Shown in pieces: positions 47,364 through 55,399 of a DNA stretch of 64,000 bases (within the stretch, counting starts at the first letter, position 1; each line of letters begins with the position of its first letter). Source of the DNA: Rhizobium mesoamericanum STM3625. Lineage in GTDB: Bacteria > Pseudomonadota > Alphaproteobacteria > Rhizobiales > Rhizobiaceae. The translations under genes were made by a program, and so were the position numbers. Below the pieces are notes generated by a model. That model searched no databases. It was not told the origin of the DNA and saw only the letters and a program-made list of their open reading frames with translations. The stretch is from NCBI RefSeq assembly GCF_000312665.1, contig NZ_HF536772.1, positions 1,266,382 through 1,330,381 of the forward strand, written 5' to 3'.

Positions 47364-47936
47364 TTAGGCCGAGGCTCTCAGTTCGCCGCGTACGGCAAGT
47401 GCCTCGTCCGTAGAGAGTACCGAGGCGTAGGCAAAGGCAAATGCCGCCATGAAGGCTGCATGCACCTGTGCGGCGGGAAGCAGCGCGCCGTTGAATTCGA
47501 GATCGCGCGTTGCGCAGGCATCGTGGATGACGGTCACCTGATACCCGAAATCGCTGGCAGCCCGTGTCACGGCGTCGACGCACATGTGGCTCATACTGCC
47601 GACAACGGTGATGTCCTCGATGCCATTGCGATCGAGTGTCGCCTTCAAATCGGTTTCACGGAACGCGTTGACGTGGTTCTTGACGATAACGGTTTCGCCG
47701 GGCCGGTTCAGCACTTTCGGGTGAATCTGCGCACCCTCCGAACCGGCCAGAAAAAAGGCGGCATTCTCGCCGGCCGACTCATGCGTGACGTGGACCACTA
47801 GATCGCCTGCATCGCGGGCAGCCGCGATGATCCGTGCGGCGTTGTCGGCCGCTGCCTCGGCACCAGCCAATGGCCATTTGCCGTTCGCAAAATAATCGTT
47901 TTGAATATCGACAACGATGAGGGCGCGCTTGTTCAT
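47364..47936 (-). CDS. Isochorismatase-like cysteine hydrolase
   Basis: A 190-residue cysteine hydrolase. The triad is visible as Asp in LIVVDIQNDYF, Lys in VIVKNHVNAF, and Cys in GSMSHMCVDAVTRAA. It lacks the features of true nicotinamidase (the metal-binding DxHxxxH is absent) and is closer to streptothricin hydrolase or isochorismatase-like amidases. The substrate is unknown. It is a single gene on the minus strand. Confidence 0.83.
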   Translation of the reverse strand: MNKRALIVVDIQNDYFANGKWPLAGAEAAADNAARIIAAARDAGDLVVHVTHESAGENAAFFLAGSEGAQIHPKVLNRPGETVIVKNHVNAFRETDLKATLDRNGIEDITVVGSMSHMCVDAVTRAASDFGYQVTVIHDACATRDLEFNGALLPAAQVHAAFMAAFAFAYASVLSTDEALAVRGELRASA

Positions 47937-48059
47937 GTCCTTGTATCCTCGATTCCTTCGGGGGCGGCTCCTGCCCGCTCATGAACAAATTACGTTTGAC
48001 GCGGCATCGTGTGAATTCGCGAAATTGACATTACAGAGGTCAGAACTGAAAAATCACCC

Positions 48060-48209
48060 AGACCCACGCTGCGGCTGAGATCGGTATCCTGCGATCGCGA
48101 TCGCTTCGGATTCGTTGGGCGCGTATGAGGTTCGGCGCATGCCGGATCTGGATTAAGCCGAGCGGGTGTGCGCGTGGTTGGAGCGAAGCCTGATGGAGTT
48201 TATCTACCG
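48060..48209 (+). pseudogene. Possible C-terminal remnant of a transcriptional regulator
   Basis: In one plus-strand frame the end of the 273-bp gap reads AIAIASDSLGAYEVRRMPDLD, then an in-frame TAA, then AERVCAWLERSLMEFIYR and a stop at 48210-48212. The pattern resembles the tail of LysR-type regulators interrupted by a stop. No start or N-terminal part is present. The evidence is only visual resemblance. Confidence 0.25.
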
Positions 48210-48695
48210 CTAACCGTGCTTTTCAGCATCCATTTCTTCTTCTAGTCTTGCGCGCAGCGTCGTCATCACGCGGTGTGCTATCCTGATATCATCGAGTGAA
48301 AGGTCCTCAGCCAGCGAATCGACCCTCGGGTTGTATGCGTTGATCGCGGAGTCGTAGGCGCGGCGTCCCTTTTCGGTTAGCACCACGAGATGCGCCCTCC
48401 GGTGGTGCGGGTTGGGCTTGAACATCACGATTCCTTCCTGGTGCAAATCGTTCACGATCCGCTGCACATTCTGCCGGTTTGCTCCGAGATCGCGGGCGAG
48501 CCACGCTACCGGCTGCGGCCGGTTGGCTTGCACGATCGCTCCTAGAATCTGCCACCTGGCACTGGTCAGCCCGAATGGCCCGACCAGTCTGTCACCCCAC
48601 ATAAGTGTGAGGTTATTAGCCCTGAATAGGGCGAGGATCAGCTCGGTCAAGTCATCGCCCTTTTGGCTTCGAATCGCATTGTTCATCGGCAACAT
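48210..48695 (-). CDS. MarR-family transcriptional regulator
   Basis: A 161-residue winged-helix protein with SARWQILGAIVQANRPQPVAWLA, a recognition helix region NRQNVQRIVNDLHQEGI and a wing HHRRAHLVVLTEKG. A second ATG at 48686 is possible. It is divergent from the monooxygenase gene; a 7+7 inverted repeat lies between them and covers the promoter. It most likely represses itself and that gene, responding to a small phenolic or electrophilic compound as MarR proteins often do. Confidence 0.9.
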   Translation of the reverse strand: MLPMNNAIRSQKGDDLTELILALFRANNLTLMWGDRLVGPFGLTSARWQILGAIVQANRPQPVAWLARDLGANRQNVQRIVNDLHQEGIVMFKPNPHHRRAHLVVLTEKGRRAYDSAINAYNPRVDSLAEDLSLDDIRIAHRVMTTLRARLEEEMDAEKHG

Positions 48696-48704
48696 CCATC
48701 TTTG

Positions 48705-48733
48705 TTGACATCATAATGTCAAAGTACTATGAC
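48705..48733 (+). promoter_or_regulatory. Promoter of the monooxygenase gene overlapped by a MarR-type operator
   Basis: TTGACA (48705-48710), 17 nt, TATGAC (48728-48733) forms a good housekeeping promoter. The perfect inverted repeat TTGACAT-CATA-ATGTCAA (48705-48722) covers its -35 and most of the spacer, so a bound MarR dimer would block RNA polymerase. The site is 10 bp from the marR start. Confidence 0.75.
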
Positions 48734-48783
48734 TCGATCATATCGAATTGACACCAAGCATACAACTCGGAAGGAACTCAGGA

Positions 48784-49152
48784 ATGTCTCCTATGAAGCC
48801 CATGGACGAGAAACTACCTATCGAGCGCCAACTGGCCATCCCAGCCGCACCGGTCGTACTCATCAACCTCTTCACGCTCGATGCGGCAGATGAAGAGCGC
48901 TTTCTCGAAGTCTGGAAGAATGACGCCGAGTTCATGAAGCGCCAGCCGGGGTTTATCTCTACCCAGCTCCATCGCGCCATCGGTGAGAGCCCGACCTACC
49001 TGAACTATGCGGTGTGGGAAACGAACGAAGCGTTTTGCACAGCCTTCACGCACCCTGAGTTCCGGGCGAAGCTGGCGGGCTATCCGCCGTCCGCAATTGC
49101 AAGACCGCACCTGTTCCAGAAGGTCGGGGTCGATGGTATCTGCACGGCCTGA
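48784..49152 (+). CDS. Antibiotic biosynthesis monooxygenase (ABM)-domain protein
   Basis: A 122-residue protein with a dimeric alpha-beta barrel fold: VVLINLFTLDAADEERFLEVW, PGFISTQLHRAIGESPTYLNYAVWE (core) and FTHPEFRAKL. ABM proteins include quinol monooxygenases and haem-degrading enzymes; many have no proven activity. The AAGGA at 48771-48775 supports the start. It is divergent from marR and carries the operator described above, so it is probably induced by the MarR ligand. Confidence 0.85.
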   Translation: MSPMKPMDEKLPIERQLAIPAAPVVLINLFTLDAADEERFLEVWKNDAEFMKRQPGFISTQLHRAIGESPTYLNYAVWETNEAFCTAFTHPEFRAKLAGYPPSAIARPHLFQKVGVDGICTA

Positions 49153-49258
49153 CTCGCTTCGCTCGGGCCGGCGCGCTAGCTTGGCGCAATATTGCGAAGT
49201 CATGGTGTGGTCGGCGCTGCCCGCATGCAGCGATTCATCGCGCGTGGCCGGAGGGAAT

Positions 49259-49579
49259 ATGCCGAGGAGTATGGTGGGAGCGTTTGCGTTGTGCGTGGCC
49301 GTTGCGGCCCTTGCCGGCTGCGTCGACGCCAATATGCCGACCCTCGTGCCCGTCGCGGCGCCCTTTGATCCGCCGCTCAATTTACCGGGTGTTGCGCATC
49401 GCATCTGTGTCGGTGACGGCAATTTCATGTATCGCGAGGCGAAGAAGCAATACGAACTGCGCGCCGGCATGGGCGGCTATCCGATCGATCCGGCGGCGGA
49501 AGAGGCAACCGCGGCCGCCGCGGCACACCGGCAGTATGTCACGTGCCTGTCGAGCCAGGGATACCGCATCGCGAGATAG
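49259..49579 (+). CDS. Small lipoprotein of unknown function
   Basis: A 106-residue product beginning MPRSMVGAFALCVAVAALAGC. LAGC is a lipobox, with the lipidated Cys21. The mature part has two further cysteines (ICVGD and VTCLSS) and no recognised domain. GGAGGG lies 3 nt before the ATG; a longer in-frame start exists at 49202. It is probably anchored in a membrane facing the periplasm. Confidence 0.7.
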   Translation: MPRSMVGAFALCVAVAALAGCVDANMPTLVPVAAPFDPPLNLPGVAHRICVGDGNFMYREAKKQYELRAGMGGYPIDPAAEEATAAAAAHRQYVTCLSSQGYRIAR

Positions 49580-49804
49580 CTCGGCTCGGTACCGCACCTC
49601 TAGGCGCAAGTCGGAGATTTGGGCAGGCCCTCGCGTAATACCTTAATGGCGACGGCAGCAGGCCACGCAGCGATGCCTATTTCGCGTGAACGCAAAAGGC
49701 GATGGAAAAAATGCCGCAAAAAGAGGCTTTAGCGATCGCCGAGATATGCGCAAAACGCATTGCTGCATTGCGGTATTATCCCTATTCCTGATCGAAACGG
49801 TGGG
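49580..49804. other. Intergenic region upstream of the small RNA
   Basis: No gene is seen. TTGCTG (49760-49765) and TATTCC (49783-49788), 17 nt apart, are a weak promoter candidate for the downstream small RNA. Confidence 0.35.
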
Positions 49805-49814
49805 CTATCTATTA

Positions 49815-49934
49815 TCTCGAAGGCAGCGCACTCCTCCTCCCAGCGCTCCTTCATCGGACTGGCAACACTCCTCCTCCCAGTTGTCAGTCAGGATCAAGAG
49901 CCCGGTACACCTCCTCCCGCGCCGGGCTCTTTTC
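49815..49934 (+). ncRNA. Anti-Shine-Dalgarno small RNA, alpha-r14/NfeR1-like
   Basis: Three hairpins follow one another, and each carries a CCTCCTCCC motif in its loop. Hairpin 1: GAAGG/AGCGC arms (49819-49829) pair with GCGCT/CCTTC (49843-49852). Hairpin 2: GACTGGCAAC (49857-49866) pairs with GTTGTCAGTC (49880-49889). Hairpin 3: AAGAGCCCGG (49896-49905) pairs with CCGGGCTCTT (49922-49931) and is the terminator, with T residues at its end. This is the layout of rhizobial alpha-r14 RNAs such as S. meliloti NfeR1, which pair with ribosome binding sites of transporter mRNAs. The 5' end is estimated. Confidence 0.75.
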
Positions 49935-50165
49935 TATTTTGCTTTCCGGGTCGATAATCATAAGTCCTTCGCTGGCCGATATGGGCGGGGTGCCTACACT
50001 GCGTCGCGCGTTGCTTGCAGTTGGCGGTCGCAAAGTCCTCGCAGACGAAAATACCCATAGGCAACTTGTGGCGATCTGATATATCAGGCTGACATGATGC
50101 CGGACATTGGCCAACGATGCGGCCTAAGGCGAAATCACGCGGGTACGCTTGAGAGGAGTTGACTG

Positions 50166-51203
50166 ATGAGATGGAAGCGCACGATCCAGCTTCTGGACGT
50201 TCACGCCGAAGGTGAGATCGGCAAGGTCGCGATCGGTGGGGTACCCAAGATCCCCGGCAAGACAGTCGCCGAACAGCTGGACTGGCTAAACACCAATCCG
50301 AAGGGTCAGGAACTTCGCCGTTTCCTCTGCCTCGAACCACGCGGCGCGCCGATTGGCTCGGTCAATTTGCTGCTGCCACCGAAACATCCGGATGCCGACG
50401 CGGCCTTCATCATCCTCCAGCCTGATCAGGCGCATGCAAGCTCAGGCTCGAACTCGATCTGCGTCACAACGGCCTTGCTGGAATCCGGCATAGTCGAGAT
50501 GAAGGAACCAGAAACCATCGTCACGCTGGAGACGGCCGCCGGCCTCGTCAAGGCGACGGCGACCTGCCGCGACGGGCGCTGCGAGAAGGTCAAGCTCACG
50601 ATGGTTCCGTCCTTCGTCCACGAACTCGACGTGGAGGTCGAGACACCGCACTGGGGCAAGATCAAGGTGGATCTCTGCTATGGCGGTATCTTCTACGCGC
50701 TAGTCGATGTAGGGCAGATCAACTTGACGATCGAAAAGGGCAATGCCGCGGCGCTCGTGCAGGCTGGCATGGTGTTGAAGGAGTTGATCAACCGCGGCAT
50801 CGATGTTGTTCATCCGGAAATACCGGCAATCTCCGGCGTCGCCTATGTCATGTTCCGCGACCTCGAAGCAGACGGCACCGTTCGCACCTGCACGACCATG
50901 TGGCCGGGACGCGCCGATCGCTCGCCTTGCGGCACGGGCAATTCTGCCAACCTTGCGGCACGACATGCGCGCGGCAAGGCGAAGGTTGGGGATGTCTTCA
51001 AGTCGCGGTCAATCATCGGTTCCGAATTCGAAGTCGGATTGTTGGCGGAAGCCGAAGTCGCCGGTCGTCCCGCGATCATACCAACGATCGCCGGGCGCGG
51101 TTTCACCTTCGGTCTTTCGCAGGTCGCCCTTGATCCCTTCGATCCCCATCCCGGCGGTTTTGCCTTGACGGATGTCTGGGGACCATTGGCCGGCGAAATC
51201 TGA
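50166..51203 (+). CDS. Proline racemase/hydroxyproline epimerase-family protein (Ser/Cys type)
   Basis: A 345-residue protein of the proline racemase superfamily. The first active-site motif, usually MCGH, reads ASSGSNS, so the first Cys is replaced by Ser93. The second is intact as DRSPCGTGNSA with Cys255. Classical racemases and 4-hydroxyproline 2-epimerases use Cys/Cys, and trans-3-hydroxyproline dehydratases use Thr/Cys. The Ser/Cys form has been reported with epimerase and weak dehydratase activity, so the reaction here is uncertain. It is a lone plus-strand gene with GAGGAG before the ATG. Confidence 0.85.
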   Translation: MRWKRTIQLLDVHAEGEIGKVAIGGVPKIPGKTVAEQLDWLNTNPKGQELRRFLCLEPRGAPIGSVNLLLPPKHPDADAAFIILQPDQAHASSGSNSICVTTALLESGIVEMKEPETIVTLETAAGLVKATATCRDGRCEKVKLTMVPSFVHELDVEVETPHWGKIKVDLCYGGIFYALVDVGQINLTIEKGNAAALVQAGMVLKELINRGIDVVHPEIPAISGVAYVMFRDLEADGTVRTCTTMWPGRADRSPCGTGNSANLAARHARGKAKVGDVFKSRSIIGSEFEVGLLAEAEVAGRPAIIPTIAGRGFTFGLSQVALDPFDPHPGGFALTDVWGPLAGEI

Positions 51204-51206
51204 CGC

Positions 51207-51689
51207 TCAGTACGTAAAGGGGTCGACGTCTGCCTTTTCAACGGCGTGGTCGCCCGCCTGTTCGGGGTAGATGACACCTTTACGCAGGATGATGTTGGCA
51301 TAGAGCCGCGGTTCGCTGGTCTGGATCACGGCGTGTGCGGCCCGCACTCGATTGTAAAAGTCTGCCCCGATGAGCGGCACCACCTGTCGATGCGGCTCGT
51401 GGCGGGCGCAGCAGTCGATCATTTCCTCATGAACCGGATCGAGCCTGTCCCGCTCGGCCTTGACAGTCGACCGGAAGATCGCTTCCGGAACGAAATCGTC
51501 GATCGGCAGGACGCTGAGAACGGCATCGAGAACGGCCACGATGCCGTGGCCATCGAGGCGGATCAACCGCCGTGCATGTTCGACGCCGGGATAATTGCCG
51601 TCGACGATGGCGATTTCGTCGCCGTGTCCCATGGCACGCAGCGTCGAAAGCAGTTCCGGGCTCAAAAGTGGGTTAAGTCCCTTCAGCAT
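51207..51689 (-). CDS. RbsD/FucU-family sugar mutarotase-like protein
   Basis: A 160-residue protein from MLKGLNPLLSPELLSTLRAMGHGDEI (core LRAMGHGDEIAIVDGN) at 51689, with GGAGG 7 nt upstream. His22 in MGHGDE and the NIILRKGVI segment near the C-terminus match RbsD/FucU, which interconvert sugar anomers. It overlaps the ROK regulator gene by 17 bp. Context suggests a mutarotase for the sugar taken up by the adjacent frc transporter. It is probably the gene called frcS in Sinorhizobium, but I am not certain of that name. Confidence 0.85.
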   Translation of the reverse strand: MLKGLNPLLSPELLSTLRAMGHGDEIAIVDGNYPGVEHARRLIRLDGHGIVAVLDAVLSVLPIDDFVPEAIFRSTVKAERDRLDPVHEEMIDCCARHEPHRQVVPLIGADFYNRVRAAHAVIQTSEPRLYANIILRKGVIYPEQAGDHAVEKADVDPFTY

Positions 51690-52920
51690 TTTCGACCTCC
51701 TTGAATAAAACGTTCTGGTCCGTGAGGTAGCGCGCGAAGATCGGCAGGCTGGCGCCGCCGATAGCGCGCGCATGAGGGCCGATTGCACCTTCAATGATGT
51801 CGGGCATGACGACGCCCTGCAGATCGAGCATCGCGGCCTCGTGGATCGTCGCCTGCACAATTCGTTCGCGCACCCATCCGGGAAAGCCGCCGTCGATCAC
51901 GGCAGCGCTGAAATCGATGATCGAGGCGGCCGCGACGATCGCCTGTGCGAGTGCTCGGGCGGTGTCCTGGATCCACATCTCCAGAGGCTCGCCAAAATCG
52001 ATCCAGTCGTCGGCGGAATACCAGAGGGGTTGCGGGTCGATGCCGCGTTCGCGCAGCATATTTTCCAGAACAAAAATTGAGGCAACTTCAAGCAACTGCA
52101 TTGTTTCGCCGTGCTTGCCGCGCACAGGGAGTGGACCAATGGCGCCGGCTGTACCCGTGCGGCCCGAAAAGATTGCGGAATTAAGGACAATGCCGCCGCC
52201 AATGAAGGAGCCGATGAAGAAATAGACGAAGTCGGGATAGGATGGTCCGATCCCGAACACGAGTTCGGCGCCGCAGGCGCTTGTCGCATCGTTCTGCAGG
52301 TAGACCGGGTAGGGCACGCGGGCGGCAATCTCGGTGTGGAGATCGAAGTCGCGCCACACATCCATTGCACCTTTTGGTGAACCGACTTCCTCTTCCCAGT
52401 TCCAGAGCTCGAAGGGGGCTGCGATACCGATGCCGGCAATGCGGCCACGCTGCTTTTCGTCGAGCCGGTTTTCGAGATCGCGGATCCCTGTGGTGATGAA
52501 ATCCAGAAAGACATCGGGCAGCGGATAGGCATAGGTCTGGTGAAGCTGAAGGCGGATATTGCCCACGAAATCCATCAGCACCAGGTCGGCGCTGCGTCGA
52601 CCCATTTTTACGCCGAATGAGTAAACCGCATCGGGATTGAGCCGCATCGGGATAGATGGCTGGCCGACACGGCCACGCACTGGCTCGCCGCGGGAGAGCA
52701 AGCCTTCCTTCTCCAATGCCCGCATGATGACGGAAACTGTTTGTGCCGAAAGCCCAGTTCGCCGCGCGATATCAGCCTTCGACTGGGAGCCGTAAAGGCG
52801 CACCAGCGACAGCACGAGCCGCTCGTTATAGGCGCGCACCCTGATCTGGTTCGCGCCGCCTGCCGGACTCAAAATTGGCGGTTGAGCCGGCGTATGTACC
52901 GGACCGTCCAAAGACGACAT
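51673..52920 (-). CDS. frcR: ROK-family transcriptional regulator of the fructose operon
   Basis: A 415-residue ROK repressor: N-terminal winged helix (about 30-90: KADIARRTGLSAQTVSVIMRAL, core ADIARRTGLSAQTVSVIM) and a sugar-kinase-like domain with GIGIAAPFELWN and VYLQNDATSACGAE. The zinc-binding HxCGxxGCxE signature is absent, replaced by VRGKHGETMQLLE. The start has GGGAGGAG upstream. It is divergent from frcBCAK across a promoter containing a perfect palindrome. Symbol given by synteny with S. meliloti. Confidence 0.82.
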   Translation of the reverse strand: MSSLDGPVHTPAQPPILSPAGGANQIRVRAYNERLVLSLVRLYGSQSKADIARRTGLSAQTVSVIMRALEKEGLLSRGEPVRGRVGQPSIPMRLNPDAVYSFGVKMGRRSADLVLMDFVGNIRLQLHQTYAYPLPDVFLDFITTGIRDLENRLDEKQRGRIAGIGIAAPFELWNWEEEVGSPKGAMDVWRDFDLHTEIAARVPYPVYLQNDATSACGAELVFGIGPSYPDFVYFFIGSFIGGGIVLNSAIFSGRTGTAGAIGPLPVRGKHGETMQLLEVASIFVLENMLRERGIDPQPLWYSADDWIDFGEPLEMWIQDTARALAQAIVAAASIIDFSAAVIDGGFPGWVRERIVQATIHEAAMLDLQGVVMPDIIEGAIGPHARAIGGASLPIFARYLTDQNVLFKEVENAEGT

Positions 52921-52976
52921 TGGCCACTCCTCCCATCTGTTGGCCTATGCGCTATTTTCGTCCAGCATGCCATAGC

Positions 52977-53033
52977 GAATTAATAATTCAATTGGATTTA
53001 TTTATTGACAAGGCAATTTCTTTCGCTCTTAAT
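52977..53033 (+). promoter_or_regulatory. frc promoter with palindromic operator
   Basis: GAATTA-A-TAATTC (52977-52989) is a perfect 6+6 palindrome, a likely ROK-protein site. It is followed by TTGACA (53005-53010) and, after 17 nt, CTTAAT (53028-53033), a plausible housekeeping promoter for frcB. The leader is about 115 nt. Confidence 0.5.
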
Positions 53034-53152
53034 TGCTATCGTCAAACGGCACGGAACGGCTTGGAGGAGGCCGCCGGCGAGACTGCAGCGGTTCTCGTGC
53101 GCGTCAATTCCGGCCCGCCAGGGGGTGGGTCGCTAATCTCAGGGAGGACTCA

Positions 53153-54178
53153 ATGAAGAAATCAGTGCTTTCCGCCGCGCTCGGAGCGCTCGCCCTCGGT
53201 GTCGCCTTCTCGGCGCCGGCCATGGCCGCGGATGTTTCCGCCTGCCTCATCACCAAGACTGACACCAACCCATTCTTCGTCAAGATGAAGGAAGGTGCGA
53301 CAGCCAAGGCCAAGGAACTCGGCGTGACGCTTAAGTCCTATGCCGGCAAGATCGATGGTGACAGCGAAAGCCAAGTTGCCGCGATCGAAAGCTGCATTGC
53401 CGACGGCGCGAAGGGTATCCTGATCACCGCGTCCGATACGAAGGGCATCGTCCCGTCGGTCAAGAAAGCCCGCGATGCCGGCCTCCTCGTGATCGCCCTC
53501 GACACCCCGCTCGATCCGGCTGACGCTGCTGACGCAACGTTTGCAACCGACAACCTGCTCGCTGGCAAGCTGATTGGCCAGTGGGCCAAGGACACGCTCG
53601 GTGACAAGGCAAAGGATGCCAAGGTTGGCTTCCTCGACTTGACGCCGTCGCAGCCGACCGTCGACGTTCTGCGTGACCAGGGCTTCATGATGGGCTTCGG
53701 CATCGACACCAAGGATCCGAACAAGATCGGTGATGAAAACGATCCGCGCATCGTCGGTCACGACGTGACGAACGGCAACGAAGAAGGCGGCCGCAAGGCG
53801 ATGGAAAACCTTCTGCAGAAGGATCCGAGCATCAACGTCATTCACACGATCAACGAGCCGGCCGCTGTTGGCGCTTACCAGGCCCTCAAGGCTGTCGGTA
53901 TGGAAAAGAACGTGCTGATCGTCTCTGTTGACGGCGGTTGCCCGGGCGTCAAGTCGGTCAAGGAAGGCGTTATCGGCGCCACCTCCCAGCAGTATCCGCT
54001 GCTGATGGCTTCGCTTGGCATCGAGGCCATTAAGAAGTTCGCCGACAGCGGCGAAAAGCCGAAGCCGACCGAAGGCAAGTCGTTTTTCGATACCGGCGTT
54101 TCGCTGGTGACGGACAAGCCGGTTCCCGGTTTGAAGTCGATCGACACCAAGGAAGGCACGGCTAAGTGCTGGGGCTAA
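53153..54178 (+). CDS. frcB: Fructose ABC transporter periplasmic binding protein
   Basis: A 341-residue secreted protein. The signal peptide ends after SAPAMA (about residue 25), and the mature protein starts [17 protein letters not shown]. It has the type I periplasmic-binding fold of the ribose/galactose group, with IEKSTDNN-like sugar contacts ([18 protein letters not shown]). GGGAGGA precedes the ATG. FrcB delivers fructose (and in S. meliloti also ribose and mannose) to FrcC. First gene of frcBCAK; a stem-loop follows it. Confidence 0.9.
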   Translation: MKKSVLSAALGALALGVAFSAPAMAADVSACLITKTDTNPFFVKMKEGATAKAKELGVTLKSYAGKIDGDSESQVAAIESCIADGAKGILITASDTKGIVPSVKKARDAGLLVIALDTPLDPADAADATFATDNLLAGKLIGQWAKDTLGDKAKDAKVGFLDLTPSQPTVDVLRDQGFMMGFGIDTKDPNKIGDENDPRIVGHDVTNGNEEGGRKAMENLLQKDPSINVIHTINEPAAVGAYQALKAVGMEKNVLIVSVDGGCPGVKSVKEGVIGATSQQYPLLMASLGIEAIKKFADSGEKPKPTEGKSFFDTGVSLVTDKPVPGLKSIDTKEGTAKCWG

Positions 54179-54200
54179 ATCCCAAAACGTGAACCTATTG

Positions 54201-54229
54201 CCGGCCGGGGCTTGATCCTCGGCCGGTTT
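54201..54229 (+). promoter_or_regulatory. Stem-loop between frcB and frcC
   Basis: CCGGCCG (54201-54207) pairs with CGGCCGG (54220-54226), followed by only TTTC. Placed between a binding-protein gene and its permease, it probably stabilises the frcB message or partly attenuates transcription, giving excess binding protein. Confidence 0.6.
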
Positions 54230-54333
54230 CGACTGACCATAGCTGCTGCCTCAAGAACCGGCGAACGAAAACCGGCGCGATATGGGGCAGGGGCTTTCCG
54301 CGCGCGGTTCGGCGCGAAAGCGGAGGAGGAACA

Positions 54334-55398
54334 ATGACCGGAGCACAGGACTTCGAACGGGTGCTTGACGGCAGCGACAAGAACGTCGCGTCGTTCGAAC
54401 ACCAAAGCGTACCATTTGTGAAACGTGCGCAGCACTTCCTGCACTCGACGCCGGCCGCTGTGCCGCTGATTGTGCTGGTGCTGGCGATCGTTATCTTTGG
54501 CGTCGCGCTCGGTGGACGGTTCTTCTCGTCCTACACGCTGACGCTCATCCTGCAGCAGATCGCCATTGTCGGTATTCTCGGCGCAGCGCAGACGCTGGTC
54601 ATCCTGACCGCAGGCATCGATCTGTCGATTGGCGTCATCATGGTCATTTCGGCTGTGATCATGGGCAATTGCGCCATCACCTACGGTATCCCCACGCCGA
54701 TCGCCGTGCTGGCCGGCATGCTTGTGGGCGGCCTCTGCGGTCTGCTGAACGGTTTCCTCGTCGCCTACGTTAAGCTGCCGCCTTTCATCGTTACGCTCGG
54801 CACCTGGAACATCGTCATGGCGACGAACTTCATCTATTCCGCCAACGAAACGATCCGCGACGCGGACGTGGATGCGCAGGCGCCTCTGTTGCATTTCTTT
54901 GCCATCAGTTTCAGGCTCGGCACCGCCGTGCTTACTCTCGGCGTCATCGCCATGGTGCTGCTCGTGCTCGTGCTGTGGTATATCCTCAATCACACGGCCT
55001 GGGGCCGCCACGTCTACGCCGTTGGTGATGACCCTGAAGCAGCCAAGCTTTCCGGCATTCAGGCCAAGAGCGTGCTGCTTACCGTCTATACCGTCTCTGG
55101 CATCATTGCCGCCTTCGCAGCCTGGGTCTCGATTGGCCGTAACGGCTCGATCTCTCCCTCGTCCGCGGTGACGGATTATAACCTGCAGGCGATCACGGCG
55201 ACCGTGATTGGCGGCATCTCGCTCTTCGGTGGCCGCGGCTCGATCCTGGGCACTTTGTTCGGTGCGATGATCGTCGGCGTCGTCTCGATGGGCCTCAACA
55301 TGCTCGGCGCCGATCCGCAGTGGAAGGTGTTGCTCACCGGCGTGCTCATCATTGCCGCAGTCGCGATCGACCAGTGGATCAGAAAGGTTTCGGTGTAA
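54334..55398 (+). CDS. frcC: Fructose ABC transporter permease
   Basis: A 354-residue integral membrane protein with about ten helices, of the ribose-type (RbsC/BPD_transp_2) permease family. TAGIDLSIGVIMVISAVI and GDDPEAAKLSGI are family marks, the second being the EAA-like loop that docks the ATPase. The cytoplasmic N-terminus (about 40 residues) is long. GGAGGAGG supports the start. It ends one base before frcA. Confidence 0.92.
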   Translation: MTGAQDFERVLDGSDKNVASFEHQSVPFVKRAQHFLHSTPAAVPLIVLVLAIVIFGVALGGRFFSSYTLTLILQQIAIVGILGAAQTLVILTAGIDLSIGVIMVISAVIMGNCAITYGIPTPIAVLAGMLVGGLCGLLNGFLVAYVKLPPFIVTLGTWNIVMATNFIYSANETIRDADVDAQAPLLHFFAISFRLGTAVLTLGVIAMVLLVLVLWYILNHTAWGRHVYAVGDDPEAAKLSGIQAKSVLLTVYTVSGIIAAFAAWVSIGRNGSISPSSAVTDYNLQAITATVIGGISLFGGRGSILGTLFGAMIVGVVSMGLNMLGADPQWKVLLTGVLIIAAVAIDQWIRKVSV

Positions 55399-55399
55399 C

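Noticed and set aside
37514..49600. Integrative element with att repeats at tRNA-Arg
   Set aside because: No integrase and no second copy of the tRNA 3' end was found by eye, so only an accessory block is reported, not an element.
49830..49920. CRISPR-like or tandem repeat of ACTCCTCCTCCCAG
   Set aside because: The repeated units sit in the loops of separate hairpins with unrelated stems, which fits an sRNA and not a spacer array.
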